Source: Methanococcoides methylutens (GTDB lineage Archaea > Halobacteriota > Methanosarcinia > Methanosarcinales > Methanosarcinaceae). From it: a stretch of 64,000 nt of DNA. The stretch is taken from NCBI RefSeq assembly GCF_000765475.1, contig NZ_JRHO01000014.1, positions 699,687 to 763,686 on the forward strand, given 5' to 3'. Within the stretch, counting starts at the first letter, position 1; every line of letters begins with the position of its first letter. The notes beneath the pieces were generated by a model. That model was given only the letters and a program-made list of their open reading frames with translations. It did no database searches and was not told the origin of the DNA. This document shows, in pieces, positions 1-8,920 of the stretch. The position numbers and the translations under genes are program-made.

Positions 1-60
1 GCTGCTACATGGACTTTGGAAGAGGAAGTGGGAAGCAGCCAAGACCAGATATTTACATAA
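1..60 (+). other. possible 3' end of an upstream gene
   Basis: Frame 1 is open from the window edge to a TAA at 58-60 and gives a short acidic tail ending in QDQIFT. It could be the C-terminus of a gene that starts outside the window. Nineteen residues are too few to recognise a family, and chance openness cannot be excluded. Confidence 0.2.
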
Positions 61-270
61 TGAGATTTGACAGAAGGAAATAAGACAATCCTTCCTGTCA
101 GCAACGCCTTTTTTCAGGAAAGTTCCGAAAGGTTTATGAAGGATTTCAGATAATCCCCACCATCTTACGTTAGTCTATGCCATAATTATAGACATGGCTG
201 AATTATCGAAGGACGTGCAGTATTTCGCACTTATACATATCGATTTAGAACTAGGAAGGAGGATAAATAA
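61..270 (+). promoter_or_regulatory. leader and promoter region of the mtr operon
   Basis: This AT-rich stretch precedes mtrE. A T-run at about 108-113 may end the upstream transcript. AT-rich promoter-like segments lie around 180-192 and 228-242, and I cannot decide which one is used. A strong Shine-Dalgarno GGAGG at 258-262 is correctly spaced from the mtrE ATG at 271. A long untranslated leader is possible. Confidence 0.45.
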
Positions 271-1176
271 ATGGAACCACTCATGGGCATGGGTGTTTTA
301 GCACTTATGGGTGCTGCCGCAACTATTGCTGGCACAACTGAGGATCTTGAATCTGATGTCGGATCTCAGAGTAACCCAAACTCACAAGTGCAATTAGCAC
401 CCCAGATGATGTACCCACACAGGATCTATAATAAGGCAATTTCCGGTGAACCACCATCGAATGCATTGATCTGCGCTATTGGCGGAACCGTGGCATCTGT
501 ATTGATGACCGCTGGTCTGTCCGTGGTCTTTGCTATCGCTGTTGGTGCGCTTATTGCCACAGCAGTACATGGAACATATTCTATTACGTCTTACATGGGA
601 CGTACTGCAAGTCAGAAGCGTTTCAGACAACCAATATATCTTGATATTATCCGATCACACACGCCGGTGATCATGGGATATGCATTCATTACAACATTCT
701 GTATCCTTGTTGTATCATACATTATGGTAGCTGTTCTCGGACACCCATTCCCACTTGCACTCATTGCATTCATTTGGGGAATCACCGTCGGAGCTATCGG
801 ATCATCAACTGGTGATGTTCACTATGGTGCAGAACGTGAATTCCAGAACGTCGAGTTCGGATCAGGTCTTAATGCTGCAAACTCCGGTAACATTGTAAGG
901 AAAGGAGAAGCAGGACTTCGTAACGGTATCGACAATTCATGGTTCTGTGCAAAGTTCGGAGGACCAGTCACTGGTCTCGCATTCGGTATGACCGTTTTCT
1001 TAAGCGGTTGGATCACAGTTGTTTTTGACCCTGCAATGAGCCTCACAATGGGATGGCTTTCAGTTGTAGCAGGAGCAGTTCTTGTATTACTTATGATCAT
1101 CTGGAACAGAAGGATCGAAGTAGCAGCACGTGAGGCATACGGACCTTACAAGGAAGACGAGGAGGTCGCTGCATGA
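271..1176 (+). CDS. mtrE: tetrahydromethanopterin S-methyltransferase subunit E
   Basis: MtrE is an integral membrane subunit of the Na+-translocating methyl-tetrahydrosarcinapterin:coenzyme M methyltransferase. This complex couples methyl transfer to sodium export, or runs in reverse during methylotrophic growth. The 301-residue product has several hydrophobic segments and a charged C-terminal tail (about 280-301), and it opens with the family-typical start MEPLMGMG. A strong GGAGG Shine-Dalgarno fixes the start. The gene opens the mtrEDCBAFGH operon, and its last four bases overlap the mtrD start. C, D and E form the membrane part thought to carry the Na+ path; that role is family knowledge. 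Confidence 0.97.
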   Translation: MEPLMGMGVLALMGAAATIAGTTEDLESDVGSQSNPNSQVQLAPQMMYPHRIYNKAISGEPPSNALICAIGGTVASVLMTAGLSVVFAIAVGALIATAVHGTYSITSYMGRTASQKRFRQPIYLDIIRSHTPVIMGYAFITTFCILVVSYIMVAVLGHPFPLALIAFIWGITVGAIGSSTGDVHYGAEREFQNVEFGSGLNAANSGNIVRKGEAGLRNGIDNSWFCAKFGGPVTGLAFGMTVFLSGWITVVFDPAMSLTMGWLSVVAGAVLVLLMIIWNRRIEVAAREAYGPYKEDEEVAA

Positions 1177-1892
1177 TAGATATAGCAGGAATTCTCGCAG
1201 AGAATATAGCATACATAGTAATGGTCACCCTTGGTGGCATGTTAATTTCATGGAGTGTTCACTTCGTACCTGTAGGTGGAGCACCTGCAGCTATGGCACA
1301 GGCAACTGGTATTGGTACCGGTACTGTCCAGCTGGCAGCAGGAGCAGGTCTTACCGGACTTGTCACCGCAGGAGCAGTTATGAACGTCAGTGACAGTGTT
1401 GCACTGGTAGTCGCATCAGGAGCAGTCGGTGCAATGATCATGATCGCTGTAACAATGATCGTCGGTACATGGGTATACGTTTATGGAGTTGGTGTACCAC
1501 CAGCATCCGCAAAGGTAGACTACGACCCGATCACAAAGGACAGGCAGGACCTCTATGTATCCCAGGGTACAGAGGGACACGGACTTCCAACCGTTTCATA
1601 CGTAAGTGGTGTTATCGGTGGAGCTCTTGGTGGTATTGGCGGAGCTATGATCTACTACGCACTTATGAGCACAAGCACAACCCTGAGCCAGAGTGACCTT
1701 GTAGCACTCGCAAGTATATTCGCAGTGGGTATCTTCTTCGTTAATGCGGTTATCCCTTCATACAACATTGGAGGAACCATCGAAGGATTCCACGACCCTA
1801 AGTTCAAGAAATGGCCAAAGGCAGTAGTCGCATCCTTTGTAGCAACATTGATGTGCGCATTTGTCGGTGTAATGGCAATCGGAGGTCTCTAA
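1173..1892 (+). CDS. mtrD: tetrahydromethanopterin S-methyltransferase subunit D
   Basis: MtrD is a polytopic membrane subunit of the Mtr sodium pump. The 239-residue product is rich in Gly/Ala/Val, with about six hydrophobic segments separated by a polar loop near residues 105-135 ([19 protein letters not shown]). The ATG overlaps the mtrE stop in an ATGA arrangement, which indicates translational coupling, and mtrC begins one base after its stop. Length and position match MtrD of other Methanosarcinales. Confidence 0.97.
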   Translation: MIDIAGILAENIAYIVMVTLGGMLISWSVHFVPVGGAPAAMAQATGIGTGTVQLAAGAGLTGLVTAGAVMNVSDSVALVVASGAVGAMIMIAVTMIVGTWVYVYGVGVPPASAKVDYDPITKDRQDLYVSQGTEGHGLPTVSYVSGVIGGALGGIGGAMIYYALMSTSTTLSQSDLVALASIFAVGIFFVNAVIPSYNIGGTIEGFHDPKFKKWPKAVVASFVATLMCAFVGVMAIGGL

Positions 1893-1893
1893 G

Positions 1894-2706
1894 ATGTCAG
1901 CAGGAGGAGCTGGTGGAGAAGCCACCGGAGGCATTCCACAGAACACATTGATCGCTGTTGGAGCACTTGGCGGACTCATTGCCGCATACGCAGGACACTT
2001 CCTTGTACAGGCTGCAGGGCCAGCATTCGCATTTATTGGCGCTCTTGGAGCGATCTGTGCGATCGTTTGGGGCGGTGCAGCAGTAAGACGTGTAGCAAGC
2101 TATGGTCTTGGTACCGGTGTACCATCCATTGGTATGATGGCACTTGGTATGGGAGTTGTCGCATCTATGTTCGGACTTGCCGTTGGTGGCATTGCCGGAC
2201 CTATCGTCGCATTCATAACAGCATCCATTATTGGACTCGTTATTGGTGCACTCGCTAACAGAGTACTTGGAATGGGCATTCCTATTATGGAACAGTCCAT
2301 GACAGAGATCGCTGGAGCAGGCGCACTTACCATCATTGGACTCAGTGTCGCAATGACAGGTACTTTCATGTTCGATGCTGTACTGGAAACCGTTGTAGCA
2401 ACAGGATACATCGCTGTGATCTTCATCGCAGGCGGTATGGCGATTCTTCACCCATTCAATGCAAACCTTGGTCCTGATGAACAGCAGGACAGGACACTCA
2501 CAACAGGTGTTGAGAAAGGTGCAATCGCAATGATCGTTGCAGGTATCGTCGCAACTGTATCAACCGATGCATCAGCTATACCAACTATCGTGATCGGTAT
2601 TGCTCTGTGGTATGTTGCATTCAGGAAATACGTTGAACTCGTTAACAGGGACGCATACAAGGTACTTGGAACAGGTCTCCTGCCATCCGAGGAGGAATTA
2701 GAATGA
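1894..2706 (+). CDS. mtrC: tetrahydromethanopterin S-methyltransferase subunit C
   Basis: MtrC is the third polytopic membrane subunit of the Mtr complex. The 270-residue product starts with a Gly/Ala-rich stretch ([13 protein letters not shown]) and has about seven to eight hydrophobic segments. Its C-terminal tail is acidic and ends in SEEELE. The tail codons contain a GAGGAGGAA stretch that also acts as Shine-Dalgarno for mtrB, whose ATG overlaps the mtrC stop. It sits in the canonical operon slot between mtrD and mtrB. Confidence 0.97.
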   Translation: MSAGGAGGEATGGIPQNTLIAVGALGGLIAAYAGHFLVQAAGPAFAFIGALGAICAIVWGGAAVRRVASYGLGTGVPSIGMMALGMGVVASMFGLAVGGIAGPIVAFITASIIGLVIGALANRVLGMGIPIMEQSMTEIAGAGALTIIGLSVAMTGTFMFDAVLETVVATGYIAVIFIAGGMAILHPFNANLGPDEQQDRTLTTGVEKGAIAMIVAGIVATVSTDASAIPTIVIGIALWYVAFRKYVELVNRDAYKVLGTGLLPSEEELE

Positions 2707-3026
2707 GCATGGTACACATAGCACCAGAAGCACATCTTGTATTGGACCCACTTACATCAGTCCTTGCAGAAGAGCGTGAAGACATCATCTGTTACTCAAT
2801 GGACCCAGTCATGGAACAGATCGATGAACTTGACAAGATCGCTGATGATCTGATCAATTCACTCTCACCTGACAGGAAGCTATTGAACTCATACCCAGGA
2901 AGGGAACAGACAGCACTCAAAGCCGGTTTCTACGGTAACACTTTCTATGGTGTTGTTGTCGGTCTGATCTTCTCAGGTATGGTCGCATTGGCTATTTACA
3001 TACTAAGTCTGATCGGAGGATTCTAA
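2703..3026 (+). CDS. mtrB: tetrahydromethanopterin S-methyltransferase subunit B
   Basis: MtrB is a small single-span subunit of Mtr. The 107-residue protein has a soluble N-terminal part (about 1-80) and one C-terminal transmembrane helix (about 83-105, [20 protein letters not shown]). The start overlaps the mtrC stop (ATGA). In the known complex architecture, A, B, F and G each contribute one C-terminal anchor helix, and the visible topology agrees. Confidence 0.96.
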   Translation: MSMVHIAPEAHLVLDPLTSVLAEEREDIICYSMDPVMEQIDELDKIADDLINSLSPDRKLLNSYPGREQTALKAGFYGNTFYGVVVGLIFSGMVALAIYILSLIGGF

Positions 3027-3027
3027 T

Positions 3028-3753
3028 ATGGCAGATAAAAGAGAACCAGCAGATGGCTGGCCAACCCTTAAAGGTGAATATGAGATAGGGGACGTTAAGA
3101 ACTGCGTCGCAGTCATCACCTGTGGATCACACCTGCCAGGTGCACCTCAATTAGAAGCAGGAGCTGCTATCACAGGTCCATGTAAAACAGAGAACCTTGG
3201 TCTGGAAAAAGTCGTTGCACAGATCATCTCAAACCCTAACATCAGATTCCTCATTGTAACAGGTTCTGAAGTAAAGGGACACATTACTGGTGAAGCATTC
3301 ATGATGATCCACAAGAACGGTGTCAGTGACAACCGTATTGTTGGAGCAACAGGTGCAATTCCTTACGTTGAAAACCTGAGCGATGAAGCGGTCGAAAGGT
3401 TCCAGCAACAGGTAGAGCCTATCGAAATGATCGGTACCGAAGATATGGGACAGATCGTTGCAAAGATCAAGGAATGTGTAGCAAAAGACCCTGGTGCCTT
3501 TGATGCTGAACCTATGCTCATCGAAGTCGGCGAAGCTGGCGGCGAAGAGGAAGAAGAAGCTGGCGGACTTAAGCCAATGGCAGCTGAGATCGCAACCATC
3601 AGGAACAGGATCCTTGACATTGACAGGGAAATGGTCATTGCCGGTAACTGGAACAAGTACCACGCAGGTGTACACGCGGGTAAGGTCGAAGGTATCATGA
3701 TCGGTCTTGCAATTACGCTGTCACTACTTGGCCTATTGTTATTCGGGAGGTAA
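3028..3753 (+). CDS. mtrA: tetrahydromethanopterin S-methyltransferase subunit A (corrinoid protein)
   Basis: MtrA carries the corrinoid prosthetic group. Its cobalt accepts the methyl group delivered by MtrH and passes it to coenzyme M. The 241-residue product has the N-terminal corrinoid domain (about 1-165) with the conserved segment [12 protein letters not shown], whose His (about residue 85) matches the cobalt-coordinating histidine known in the family. A Gly/Glu-rich linker (about 168-182) and a C-terminal anchor helix ending LLGLLLFGR follow. A degraded copy of the 3' end of this gene lies downstream of mtrH at 5429-5493. Confidence 0.98.
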   Translation: MADKREPADGWPTLKGEYEIGDVKNCVAVITCGSHLPGAPQLEAGAAITGPCKTENLGLEKVVAQIISNPNIRFLIVTGSEVKGHITGEAFMMIHKNGVSDNRIVGATGAIPYVENLSDEAVERFQQQVEPIEMIGTEDMGQIVAKIKECVAKDPGAFDAEPMLIEVGEAGGEEEEEAGGLKPMAAEIATIRNRILDIDREMVIAGNWNKYHAGVHAGKVEGIMIGLAITLSLLGLLLFGR

Positions 3754-3758
3754 TTGAC

Positions 3759-3995
3759 ATGGCAGAAGAAATAGAAGGACAAGGAGTCCCAATGGTCATC
3801 AGCCCACAGATGGGCGCCATTGAAAGCGTTGTCGAAAGAATTCGATACAGGGCTCAGCTTATCGCAAGGAACCAGAAGCTCGACTCCGGAGTTAATGCTA
3901 CAGCTGCAACCGGTTTCATTGTCGGATTCGCATTTGCAGTGCTGATGGTACTGATACTCCCATTAATCATCTGGCAAGTAGGTGGTGTAATATGA
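3759..3995 (+). CDS. mtrF: tetrahydromethanopterin S-methyltransferase subunit F
   Basis: MtrF is a 78-residue single-span Mtr subunit. A soluble N-terminal part (about 1-45) includes [12 protein letters not shown], and a single hydrophobic helix fills about 47-75. The ATG lies a few bases after the mtrA stop, and the last codon overlaps mtrG. In some methanogens MtrF is fused to MtrA; here it is separate, as usual in Methanosarcinaceae. Confidence 0.95.
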   Translation: MAEEIEGQGVPMVISPQMGAIESVVERIRYRAQLIARNQKLDSGVNATAATGFIVGFAFAVLMVLILPLIIWQVGGVI

Positions 3996-4219
3996 GCGAT
4001 GGAAAAAGCGCAACAGCAAGTGTCGTAACAGACCCTGCAGATTTCAACGAGGTTCTTGAGAAGCTCAATGAGATCGATGAAAAGATCGAATTCGTAAACA
4101 GTGAGATCGCACAGAGGATCGGAAAGAAAGTAGGAAGAGATATAGGAATTATATACGGAGCAGTCGCTGGTATATTGATGTTCCTCATCTACATTTCAAT
4201 ATCCCCGATACTCATCTGA
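3992..4219 (+). CDS. mtrG: tetrahydromethanopterin S-methyltransferase subunit G
   Basis: MtrG is a 75-residue Mtr subunit with a charged amphipathic N-terminal part ([19 protein letters not shown], about 17-35) and one C-terminal transmembrane helix (about 52-73). The start overlaps the mtrF stop (ATGA). Order and size are canonical. Confidence 0.95.
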   Translation: MSDGKSATASVVTDPADFNEVLEKLNEIDEKIEFVNSEIAQRIGKKVGRDIGIIYGAVAGILMFLIYISISPILI

Positions 4220-4233
4220 TAAGAGGTAATAAC

Positions 4234-5190
4234 ATGTTTAAATTTGACAAGAAACAGGAAGTATTCGAGGTTGGAGGCGTCAAGTTCGGCGGTCAGCCTG
4301 GCCAGTACCCAACAGTTCTGATCGGTTCAATGTTCTACAACAGACACAACATCGTGACCGACGAAGATGAGGGAGTTTTCAACAAGGAAGCAGCAGACAA
4401 TCTCTGGAACCACATGCTTGAGATGACCGACGTAACAGGTAACCCATGCGTTAACCAGATCGTCGGTGAAACACCACAGGCAATCAAGAAGTACATCGAC
4501 TGGTTCGTTGCAGAGGATGACAAGACACCATTCCTTATCGACTCTTCAGCAGGTGAAGTACGTGCAGCAGCAGCTGAGTACGTAACAGAGATCGGTGTAG
4601 CTGACAGGGCTATCTACAACTCCATCAACGGTAGTATCCACGACGATGAGATCGAGGCTATCAGAAAGAGTGACATCGATGCTTCAATCGTCCTTGCATT
4701 CAACGCAACAGACCCAACCGTCAAAGGAAAACTCGAAGTCCTTGAGTCCGGTGGTCCAGGCCAGAGCATGGGTATGCTCGACATCGCAAAAGACTGTGGA
4801 ATCACAAAGCCACTCGTCGATGTAGCTGCAACTCCTCTCGGAGCAGGTGCAGGTGCATCCATGAGAGCAGTCGTCGCTGTAAAGGGACACTTCGGTCTCC
4901 CTGTCGGTGGTGGATACCACAACCTTGCATCCGCATGGGACTGGATGAAAGACTACAAGAAGCAGTTCGAGACAAAGGAACAGCGCAAGGCAGTTTACAT
5001 GCCATCAGATATCGGAACAAACCTTGTCCCACAGACACTTGGTTCAAACTTCCAACTGTTTGGTCCTATCGAGAACACTGACACAGTCTACCCAGCAACC
5101 GCAATGGTAGACATCATCCTTGCTGAGACCGCAAAAGAGCTCGGTCTTGAGATCATGGATGAGAACCACCCAATCAACAAACTGGTTTAA
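4234..5190 (+). CDS. mtrH: tetrahydromethanopterin S-methyltransferase subunit H
   Basis: MtrH is the cytoplasmic subunit that transfers the methyl group between methyl-tetrahydrosarcinapterin and the MtrA corrinoid. The 318-residue product has the family start MFKFDKKQEVFEVGGVKFGG and a TIM-barrel-like pterin-binding layout with conserved segments DSSAGEVRAAA and GAGASMRAV. A GAGGT Shine-Dalgarno precedes the start by a few bases. It is the last operon gene, and its final codons form the left arm of the terminator hairpin. Confidence 0.98.
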   Translation: MFKFDKKQEVFEVGGVKFGGQPGQYPTVLIGSMFYNRHNIVTDEDEGVFNKEAADNLWNHMLEMTDVTGNPCVNQIVGETPQAIKKYIDWFVAEDDKTPFLIDSSAGEVRAAAAEYVTEIGVADRAIYNSINGSIHDDEIEAIRKSDIDASIVLAFNATDPTVKGKLEVLESGGPGQSMGMLDIAKDCGITKPLVDVAATPLGAGAGASMRAVVAVKGHFGLPVGGGYHNLASAWDWMKDYKKQFETKEQRKAVYMPSDIGTNLVPQTLGSNFQLFGPIENTDTVYPATAMVDIILAETAKELGLEIMDENHPINKLV

Positions 5191-5219
5191 ACAAACCAGT
5201 TTCTTTTTTTCTCTTTTTT
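5179..5219 (+). terminator. terminator of the mtr operon
   Basis: A perfect 10-bp inverted repeat (5179-5188 with 5193-5202, loop AAAC) is followed by two T-runs to 5219. The left arm overlaps the mtrH stop codon. Archaeal termination depends mainly on U-runs, which are strong here. Confidence 0.85.
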
Positions 5220-5345
5220 TATTAACTGATATTTCAACTCCCCAATCTCGATCTTGCGATCATTACCAGGATCATAAGAGTCGTGAAACTCCAAGGAATA
5301 TCCAGACAATAAAAGACTCCTTTGTAAAAATAACATTGGATATGA

Positions 5346-5397
5346 ATATTTATTTACACTGTCGCAATTAGTTACACAGCATGAATTCAAATAATTT
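5346..5397 (+). repeat. promoter-start module, copy 1 of 2
   Basis: This 52-base stretch aligns without gaps to 5613-5664; by eye about 38 of 52 positions match. Both copies include an AT-rich TATA-like element and an ATG 35 bases into the alignment, followed by AAT. Copy 2 is the start of the DUF4139 gene. Copy 1 leads into a 31-codon reading frame whose end resembles mtrA. Confidence 0.5.
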
Positions 5398-5476
5398 CCT
5401 AAGTCGAATTATAGTCCTCATAATCGTTCTTGCAATTATAATGTTGCTACTTGGCCTATTGTTATTTGGGAGATAA
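5381..5476 (+). CDS. 31-residue single-span mini-ORF with an MtrA-like C-terminus
   Basis: An ATG at 5381 opens a 31-codon frame ending at a TAA at 5474-5476. The peptide begins MNSNNFLSRIIV and ends [12 protein letters not shown]; the end matches the MtrA anchor helix ([11 protein letters not shown]) at protein level. A TATA-like element about 30 bases upstream would place the start near the transcript end, so a leaderless message is possible. There is no Shine-Dalgarno. It may be a decaying fragment or a small expressed membrane peptide; the retained frame is the only argument for expression. Confidence 0.35.
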   Translation: MNSNNFLSRIIVLIIVLAIIMLLLGLLLFGR

Positions 5477-5520
5477 CTGACATGGCAAAAGAATAGAATC
5501 CAAATAGGAACTCAATGGCC
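5429..5520 (+). pseudogene. degraded duplicate of the mtrA 3' end and mtrF 5' end
   Basis: Positions 5429-5493 align to 3706-3770 with about 56 of 65 identical bases, including an unbroken 20-base run within CTACTTGGCCTATTG and flanks. The copy covers the last MtrA codons, the stop, the spacer and the mtrF start. The mtrF frame is then broken: it reads Met-Ala-Lys-Glu-stop because one base is missing. Weaker similarity continues to about 5520. It lies 3' of mtrH in the same orientation, so it looks like an old partial duplication of the operon. Confidence 0.75.
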
Positions 5521-5647
5521 AACACCCCTCTGCATCCTGATATAATTAAAGCTCCAAAAGCGATTTATAAAAAAATAAGATGTGCCATTCACAAAAATAA
5601 TTACACATCGCGATATTTACTTATACAGTTGAACTTAATTACAACTT
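5521..5647 (+). promoter_or_regulatory. promoter region of the DUF4139 gene
   Basis: This AT-rich spacer contains a TATA-like element at about 5613-5625, about 30 bases ahead of the ATG at 5648. No Shine-Dalgarno is visible, which suggests a very short leader. The 3' part is copy 2 of the repeated promoter-start module. Confidence 0.4.
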
Positions 5648-7099
5648 ATGAATCGAAATAAATTACTAATTATCATCTTTGCCACCATATTCATTGCAGG
5701 CATGATAGCACTGGCACCAAATGCCATCAAAAATGAGGATACACAGACCATATCTCACACATCGGTCGTAGCAAAGACCCATCCATCTGAACTTTTGTTC
5801 GAACTTGCATCAGCAAACCCGATGACCGGCAGTACAGAGGTCACAGTCTATAACCAGGACCTTGCACTTGTCAAGGAAAAGAGGGACATCTCTCTCAAGA
5901 ACGGATACAACCATGTGCAATACAGCGATGTAGCATCCAGGATCGATCCAACCTCAGTGATATTTGAAGCTCCGGATGAACCGGGAATATTCGTGGTAGA
6001 GCAGAACTATGAGTATGACCTTGTCAGCAACAGTAAACTCCTTGACAAATATATCGACCGGGAGATATCAGTCACCGACCCCGAGGGAAATGAATACCAG
6101 GGAACTTTACTAAGCCACGGGGACGGCATGATACTCAAAACCAGAAATGGAGTTGTTACCCTGTCAGAGGTCGCAAAGATAGAGTATCCCGACATTGCAG
6201 GACTGCTGACCAAACCCACACTGGTATGGCAGGTATATTCCCCTGTTTCCGGAAATCGTGACATATTGACATCCTACCTGACCGATGGAATAAGCTGGAA
6301 AGCGAACTATATCATAAAAAGCAATCCGGATGACAGTATGGTTGACATTGACGGCTGGGTAACCATCGACAATCAAGCAGGGACAAACTTCAATGATGCA
6401 AAGCTCAAGCTTATTGCAGGAGATATTAACAGGGAATCAAATGATGTTCCAGCGTTCAGCGGATTTTATTACGATGTAGCAGCAATGGAAGTCCCAATAG
6501 ATCAGTTCGAAGAGGAGTCCTTTTTCGAGTACCATATGTATACTCTGGACCGTCCCACTAATCTGAACGACAACGAAATAAAACAGATATCACTGCTTTC
6601 TGCAAACAATGTTCCGGTCACCAAAGAATACCTGTATGACGGCTTGCAGGAAGATAAGGTAAAAGTCACCCTTGTAATGAACAATTCTGAAGCCAGTGGT
6701 CTTGGAATACCACTGCCAAAGGGTGTTGCCAGGGTTTACAAAGCAGATTCAGAGAACCAACTCCAGTTCCTTGGGGAAGATTCCATCGACCACACACCTG
6801 CTGATGAAAAAGTCAGTGTCTCGGTAGGATATGCCTTTGACATCATCGGCGAAAGGAAAAGAAGCGAGTACAAGAAGATATCAGACCGCATGTACCGTGT
6901 AAGCAACATCATAGAGTTGCGCAACCACAAAGCAGAATCTGCTACCATCACAGTGGTAGAACATCTGAGTGGAGACTGGGAAATGATATCCAATTCACAT
7001 CCTTACACAAAGATAGATTCGAACACCATTGAATTCCAGTTGACAGTACCGGCGGACAGCAGTGCGACCATCACATACACAGAAGAGTATAGTTACTGA
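5648..7099 (+). CDS. DUF4139 domain-containing exported protein
   Basis: The 483-residue product has an N-terminal signal or anchor helix (about 4-25, LLIIIFATIFIAGMIALA), followed by an extracytoplasmic region rich in beta-strand patterns. Segments such as EVTVYNQDLALVKEKRDISL (about 73-92) and LTSYLTDGISWKANYIIK match the DUF4139 family as I know it, which has no established biochemical role. There is no C-terminal anchor, so attachment would be through the N-terminal helix. It is monocistronic and converges with the hdr-like genes. Its promoter-start region is partly duplicated at 5346-5397. Confidence 0.75.
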   Translation: MNRNKLLIIIFATIFIAGMIALAPNAIKNEDTQTISHTSVVAKTHPSELLFELASANPMTGSTEVTVYNQDLALVKEKRDISLKNGYNHVQYSDVASRIDPTSVIFEAPDEPGIFVVEQNYEYDLVSNSKLLDKYIDREISVTDPEGNEYQGTLLSHGDGMILKTRNGVVTLSEVAKIEYPDIAGLLTKPTLVWQVYSPVSGNRDILTSYLTDGISWKANYIIKSNPDDSMVDIDGWVTIDNQAGTNFNDAKLKLIAGDINRESNDVPAFSGFYYDVAAMEVPIDQFEEESFFEYHMYTLDRPTNLNDNEIKQISLLSANNVPVTKEYLYDGLQEDKVKVTLVMNNSEASGLGIPLPKGVARVYKADSENQLQFLGEDSIDHTPADEKVSVSVGYAFDIIGERKRSEYKKISDRMYRVSNIIELRNHKAESATITVVEHLSGDWEMISNSHPYTKIDSNTIEFQLTVPADSSATITYTEEYSY

Positions 7100-7167
7100 A
7101 AAATGTTGAAAAGAAAGGGCGGCCTTTTTGAGCCATCCATTTTCTTTTCTTTTCTTTTCCTTAAAGA
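7100..7167. terminator. convergent terminator region
   Basis: The spacer between the DUF4139 gene and the minus-strand hdrB-like gene carries a long pyrimidine tract rich in T (about 7137-7160) that would serve as a plus-strand terminator. I see no strong hairpin. Confidence 0.4.
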
Positions 7168-8058
7168 TCAGGAATCTGACAGTATCTTTTCAAGAAATTC
7201 AAGGTCCACTACTGCATTAAGGTCGATCCCCAGGTCCTCTAAAGAATAACCAAGAGCTAATCCCAGAAGCTGTGTGTAGTGGAGCACAGGAATATTGTGC
7301 GAGGTACCATTTTTCTCATTAAGGTCCACCTGCCCGGCATCCAGCTGCATATGGCAGAAAGGACATGCATTCACGATGCAATCAACGCCCGCAGATTCGA
7401 TCATGGATAATTTATGACCTGTAAGTGCCAACGCTTCGTCCGGCAATGCAGAGCGCACACCTCCACCGGCCCCGCAACACTCCGTCTTATCAGGATATTC
7501 AATACTTTCCGCACCTGTAGCTTCCACAAGTTCATCAAAGAACGATGGCCTCTCCACACTTGAGCCGACGCGTCCTTTAGAAGGTTTCAAAAGATGGCAG
7601 CCATAATGCACAGCAACTCTCAGCTCCAGTGGATGAGTAATGATATCACGGATCTTCTCCGAACCAACTTCCTTGTACAGAAATTCAGTGATGTGACGGA
7701 CATCATGGCTACCCTTGATGCTCCTGCCAATTTTTCCAAGATGGGAATTTACGTCATTTTTAAGCTGCTCATCTGCCTTGATCTCATGATTTGCATCAGC
7801 AAGTGAGCCATAGCAACCATTGCAGATCGTCAACAGATCGCGATCCAGCTCTTCAGATAATGCAATGTTCCTGCCGGCCAGGGCAAGCCAGGTGGCTTTG
7901 TCAAAGGAACGGAGCACACCCGGAGCAGGACAGCACGATGCGCCTTCCAGGTCAATACAGTCTACCCCAAGCTTATCGAGACAGAGCTTGGTACTCTTTT
8001 CAATACCAGGATATCGGTTAGGAATCACACAACCCAGAAAAAGTGATACATTTGTCAT
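7168..8058 (-). CDS. hdrB: heterodisulfide reductase subunit B-like protein
   Basis: This is a CCG-domain protein of the HdrB family, which carries the noncubane iron-sulfur clusters that reduce the CoM-S-S-CoB heterodisulfide in soluble HdrABC. The 296-residue product has both cysteine-rich motifs: ASCCPAPG with CNGC in the N-terminal half, and HYGCH, TECCGAGGG and CPFC in the C-terminal half. It follows the hdrC-like gene with a 27-base gap, so the pair forms an operon. No hdrA lies in the window; in Methanosarcinaceae the soluble HdrA partner can be encoded elsewhere. A CCG-domain oxidoreductase with another disulfide substrate is the alternative. Confidence 0.88.
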   Translation of the reverse strand: MTNVSLFLGCVIPNRYPGIEKSTKLCLDKLGVDCIDLEGASCCPAPGVLRSFDKATWLALAGRNIALSEELDRDLLTICNGCYGSLADANHEIKADEQLKNDVNSHLGKIGRSIKGSHDVRHITEFLYKEVGSEKIRDIITHPLELRVAVHYGCHLLKPSKGRVGSSVERPSFFDELVEATGAESIEYPDKTECCGAGGGVRSALPDEALALTGHKLSMIESAGVDCIVNACPFCHMQLDAGQVDLNEKNGTSHNIPVLHYTQLLGLALGYSLEDLGIDLNAVVDLEFLEKILSDS

Positions 8059-8085
8059 ATCTTTTCCTCACAGAACTTAAAGACA

Positions 8086-8583
8086 TCATTTTTCGGACAT
8101 CAATTCATCGAACTTACATGATACCAGCAATTTCTTAACCTCTTCCAGCCCTTCAGGGAAACTGTGAACTGTGGGTGGCAGCGGATCAAGCCCCAAAGCT
8201 TCTCTTTTTGCCCTGTTCTCTTCGTTAATGGGGACAGCATGCCCATGTTCCAGCAGCAATTCACCCACCATCCGGTGCTCAGGATAAATGATACCTTCGT
8301 GAACAGCAAGTGTGCGTATCTCGAATATAGCATCAACAATGTCTATCCCACGGGGGCACCTTTCCTGACAATTGTAACAGGTAGTACACATCCACAAGGA
8401 ATCATCAGAAAGAACTGCCGTATCACTGCGTGCCTTCTTCAGGAGCTTTCTGACATTCAGGATTGTATGCCTTCCCGAGGGACAGCTACCGCTGCAGACA
8501 CCACAATGCATACATTTTAAAATATCAGAGCCGGTCTTTTCCATTCGGGAAAGTACATTCGGTTCATTTCTGATAGACATCAA
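8086..8583 (-). CDS. hdrC: heterodisulfide reductase subunit C-like iron-sulfur protein
   Basis: HdrC passes electrons between HdrA and HdrB through two [4Fe-4S] clusters. The 165-residue product shows CMHCGVCSGSCP (about 24-35) and CTTCYNCQERCPRG (about 65-78), the classic paired motifs. Translation may start at the first or second Met. It is the first gene of the minus-strand pair. A TATA-like TTTTATAATG on the minus strand lies at about 8602-8612. It diverges from glnA. Confidence 0.88.
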   Translation of the reverse strand: MMSIRNEPNVLSRMEKTGSDILKCMHCGVCSGSCPSGRHTILNVRKLLKKARSDTAVLSDDSLWMCTTCYNCQERCPRGIDIVDAIFEIRTLAVHEGIIYPEHRMVGELLLEHGHAVPINEENRAKREALGLDPLPPTVHSFPEGLEEVKKLLVSCKFDELMSEK

Positions 8584-8920
8584 AATGAGTTATAATTTCA
8601 TACATTATAAAAGATGCCATTGTACACTTTAGTGAAAACCGTGAAGAGCAATAGTTATATTTGAGTACATTTATAAGATTTATATACTCTGAATGTGACC
8701 GGTAACAGATCATTCACGCAAGCAGAGAAAACTAATAGGCATCGTTTAAATTTATGGTAACTGGGGGGCTTTGACAGATCCAGACGTGTGCTTTTATTGG
8801 CAATAGTAGTAGCGATCAGAATAAAAATCAGATGTTTCGGCTAAAGGTATATAAATAAACAAAATATTTAAATATTATGAGACGGAAGAGAGATTCTGTA
8901 TTCCCAAAGGAAGTGCAGAT
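8584..8920. promoter_or_regulatory. divergent promoter region between hdrC-like gene and glnA
   Basis: The 337-base spacer has a glnA TATA box, TATATAAAT at 8848-8856, preceded by a purine-rich BRE-like AAAGG and about 65 bases upstream of the ATG, so a leader of about 40 bases is likely. A second AT-rich element lies near 8670-8687. An imperfectly understood inverted repeat (TGAATG near 8690 with CATTCA near 8710) sits between the promoters. I see no convincing NrpR-type palindrome next to the glnA TATA box and no ORF of note. Confidence 0.5.

Noticed and set aside
5191-5647. Insertion sequence as cause of the mtrA/F duplicate
   Set aside because: No transposase fragment, terminal inverted repeat or target duplication is visible.
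8901-8912. TTCC-N4-GGAA inverted repeat near the glnA start as an NrpR operator
   Set aside because: Half-site orientation and spacer are opposite to the GGAA-N6-TTCC type, and it lies next to the ribosome-binding site.
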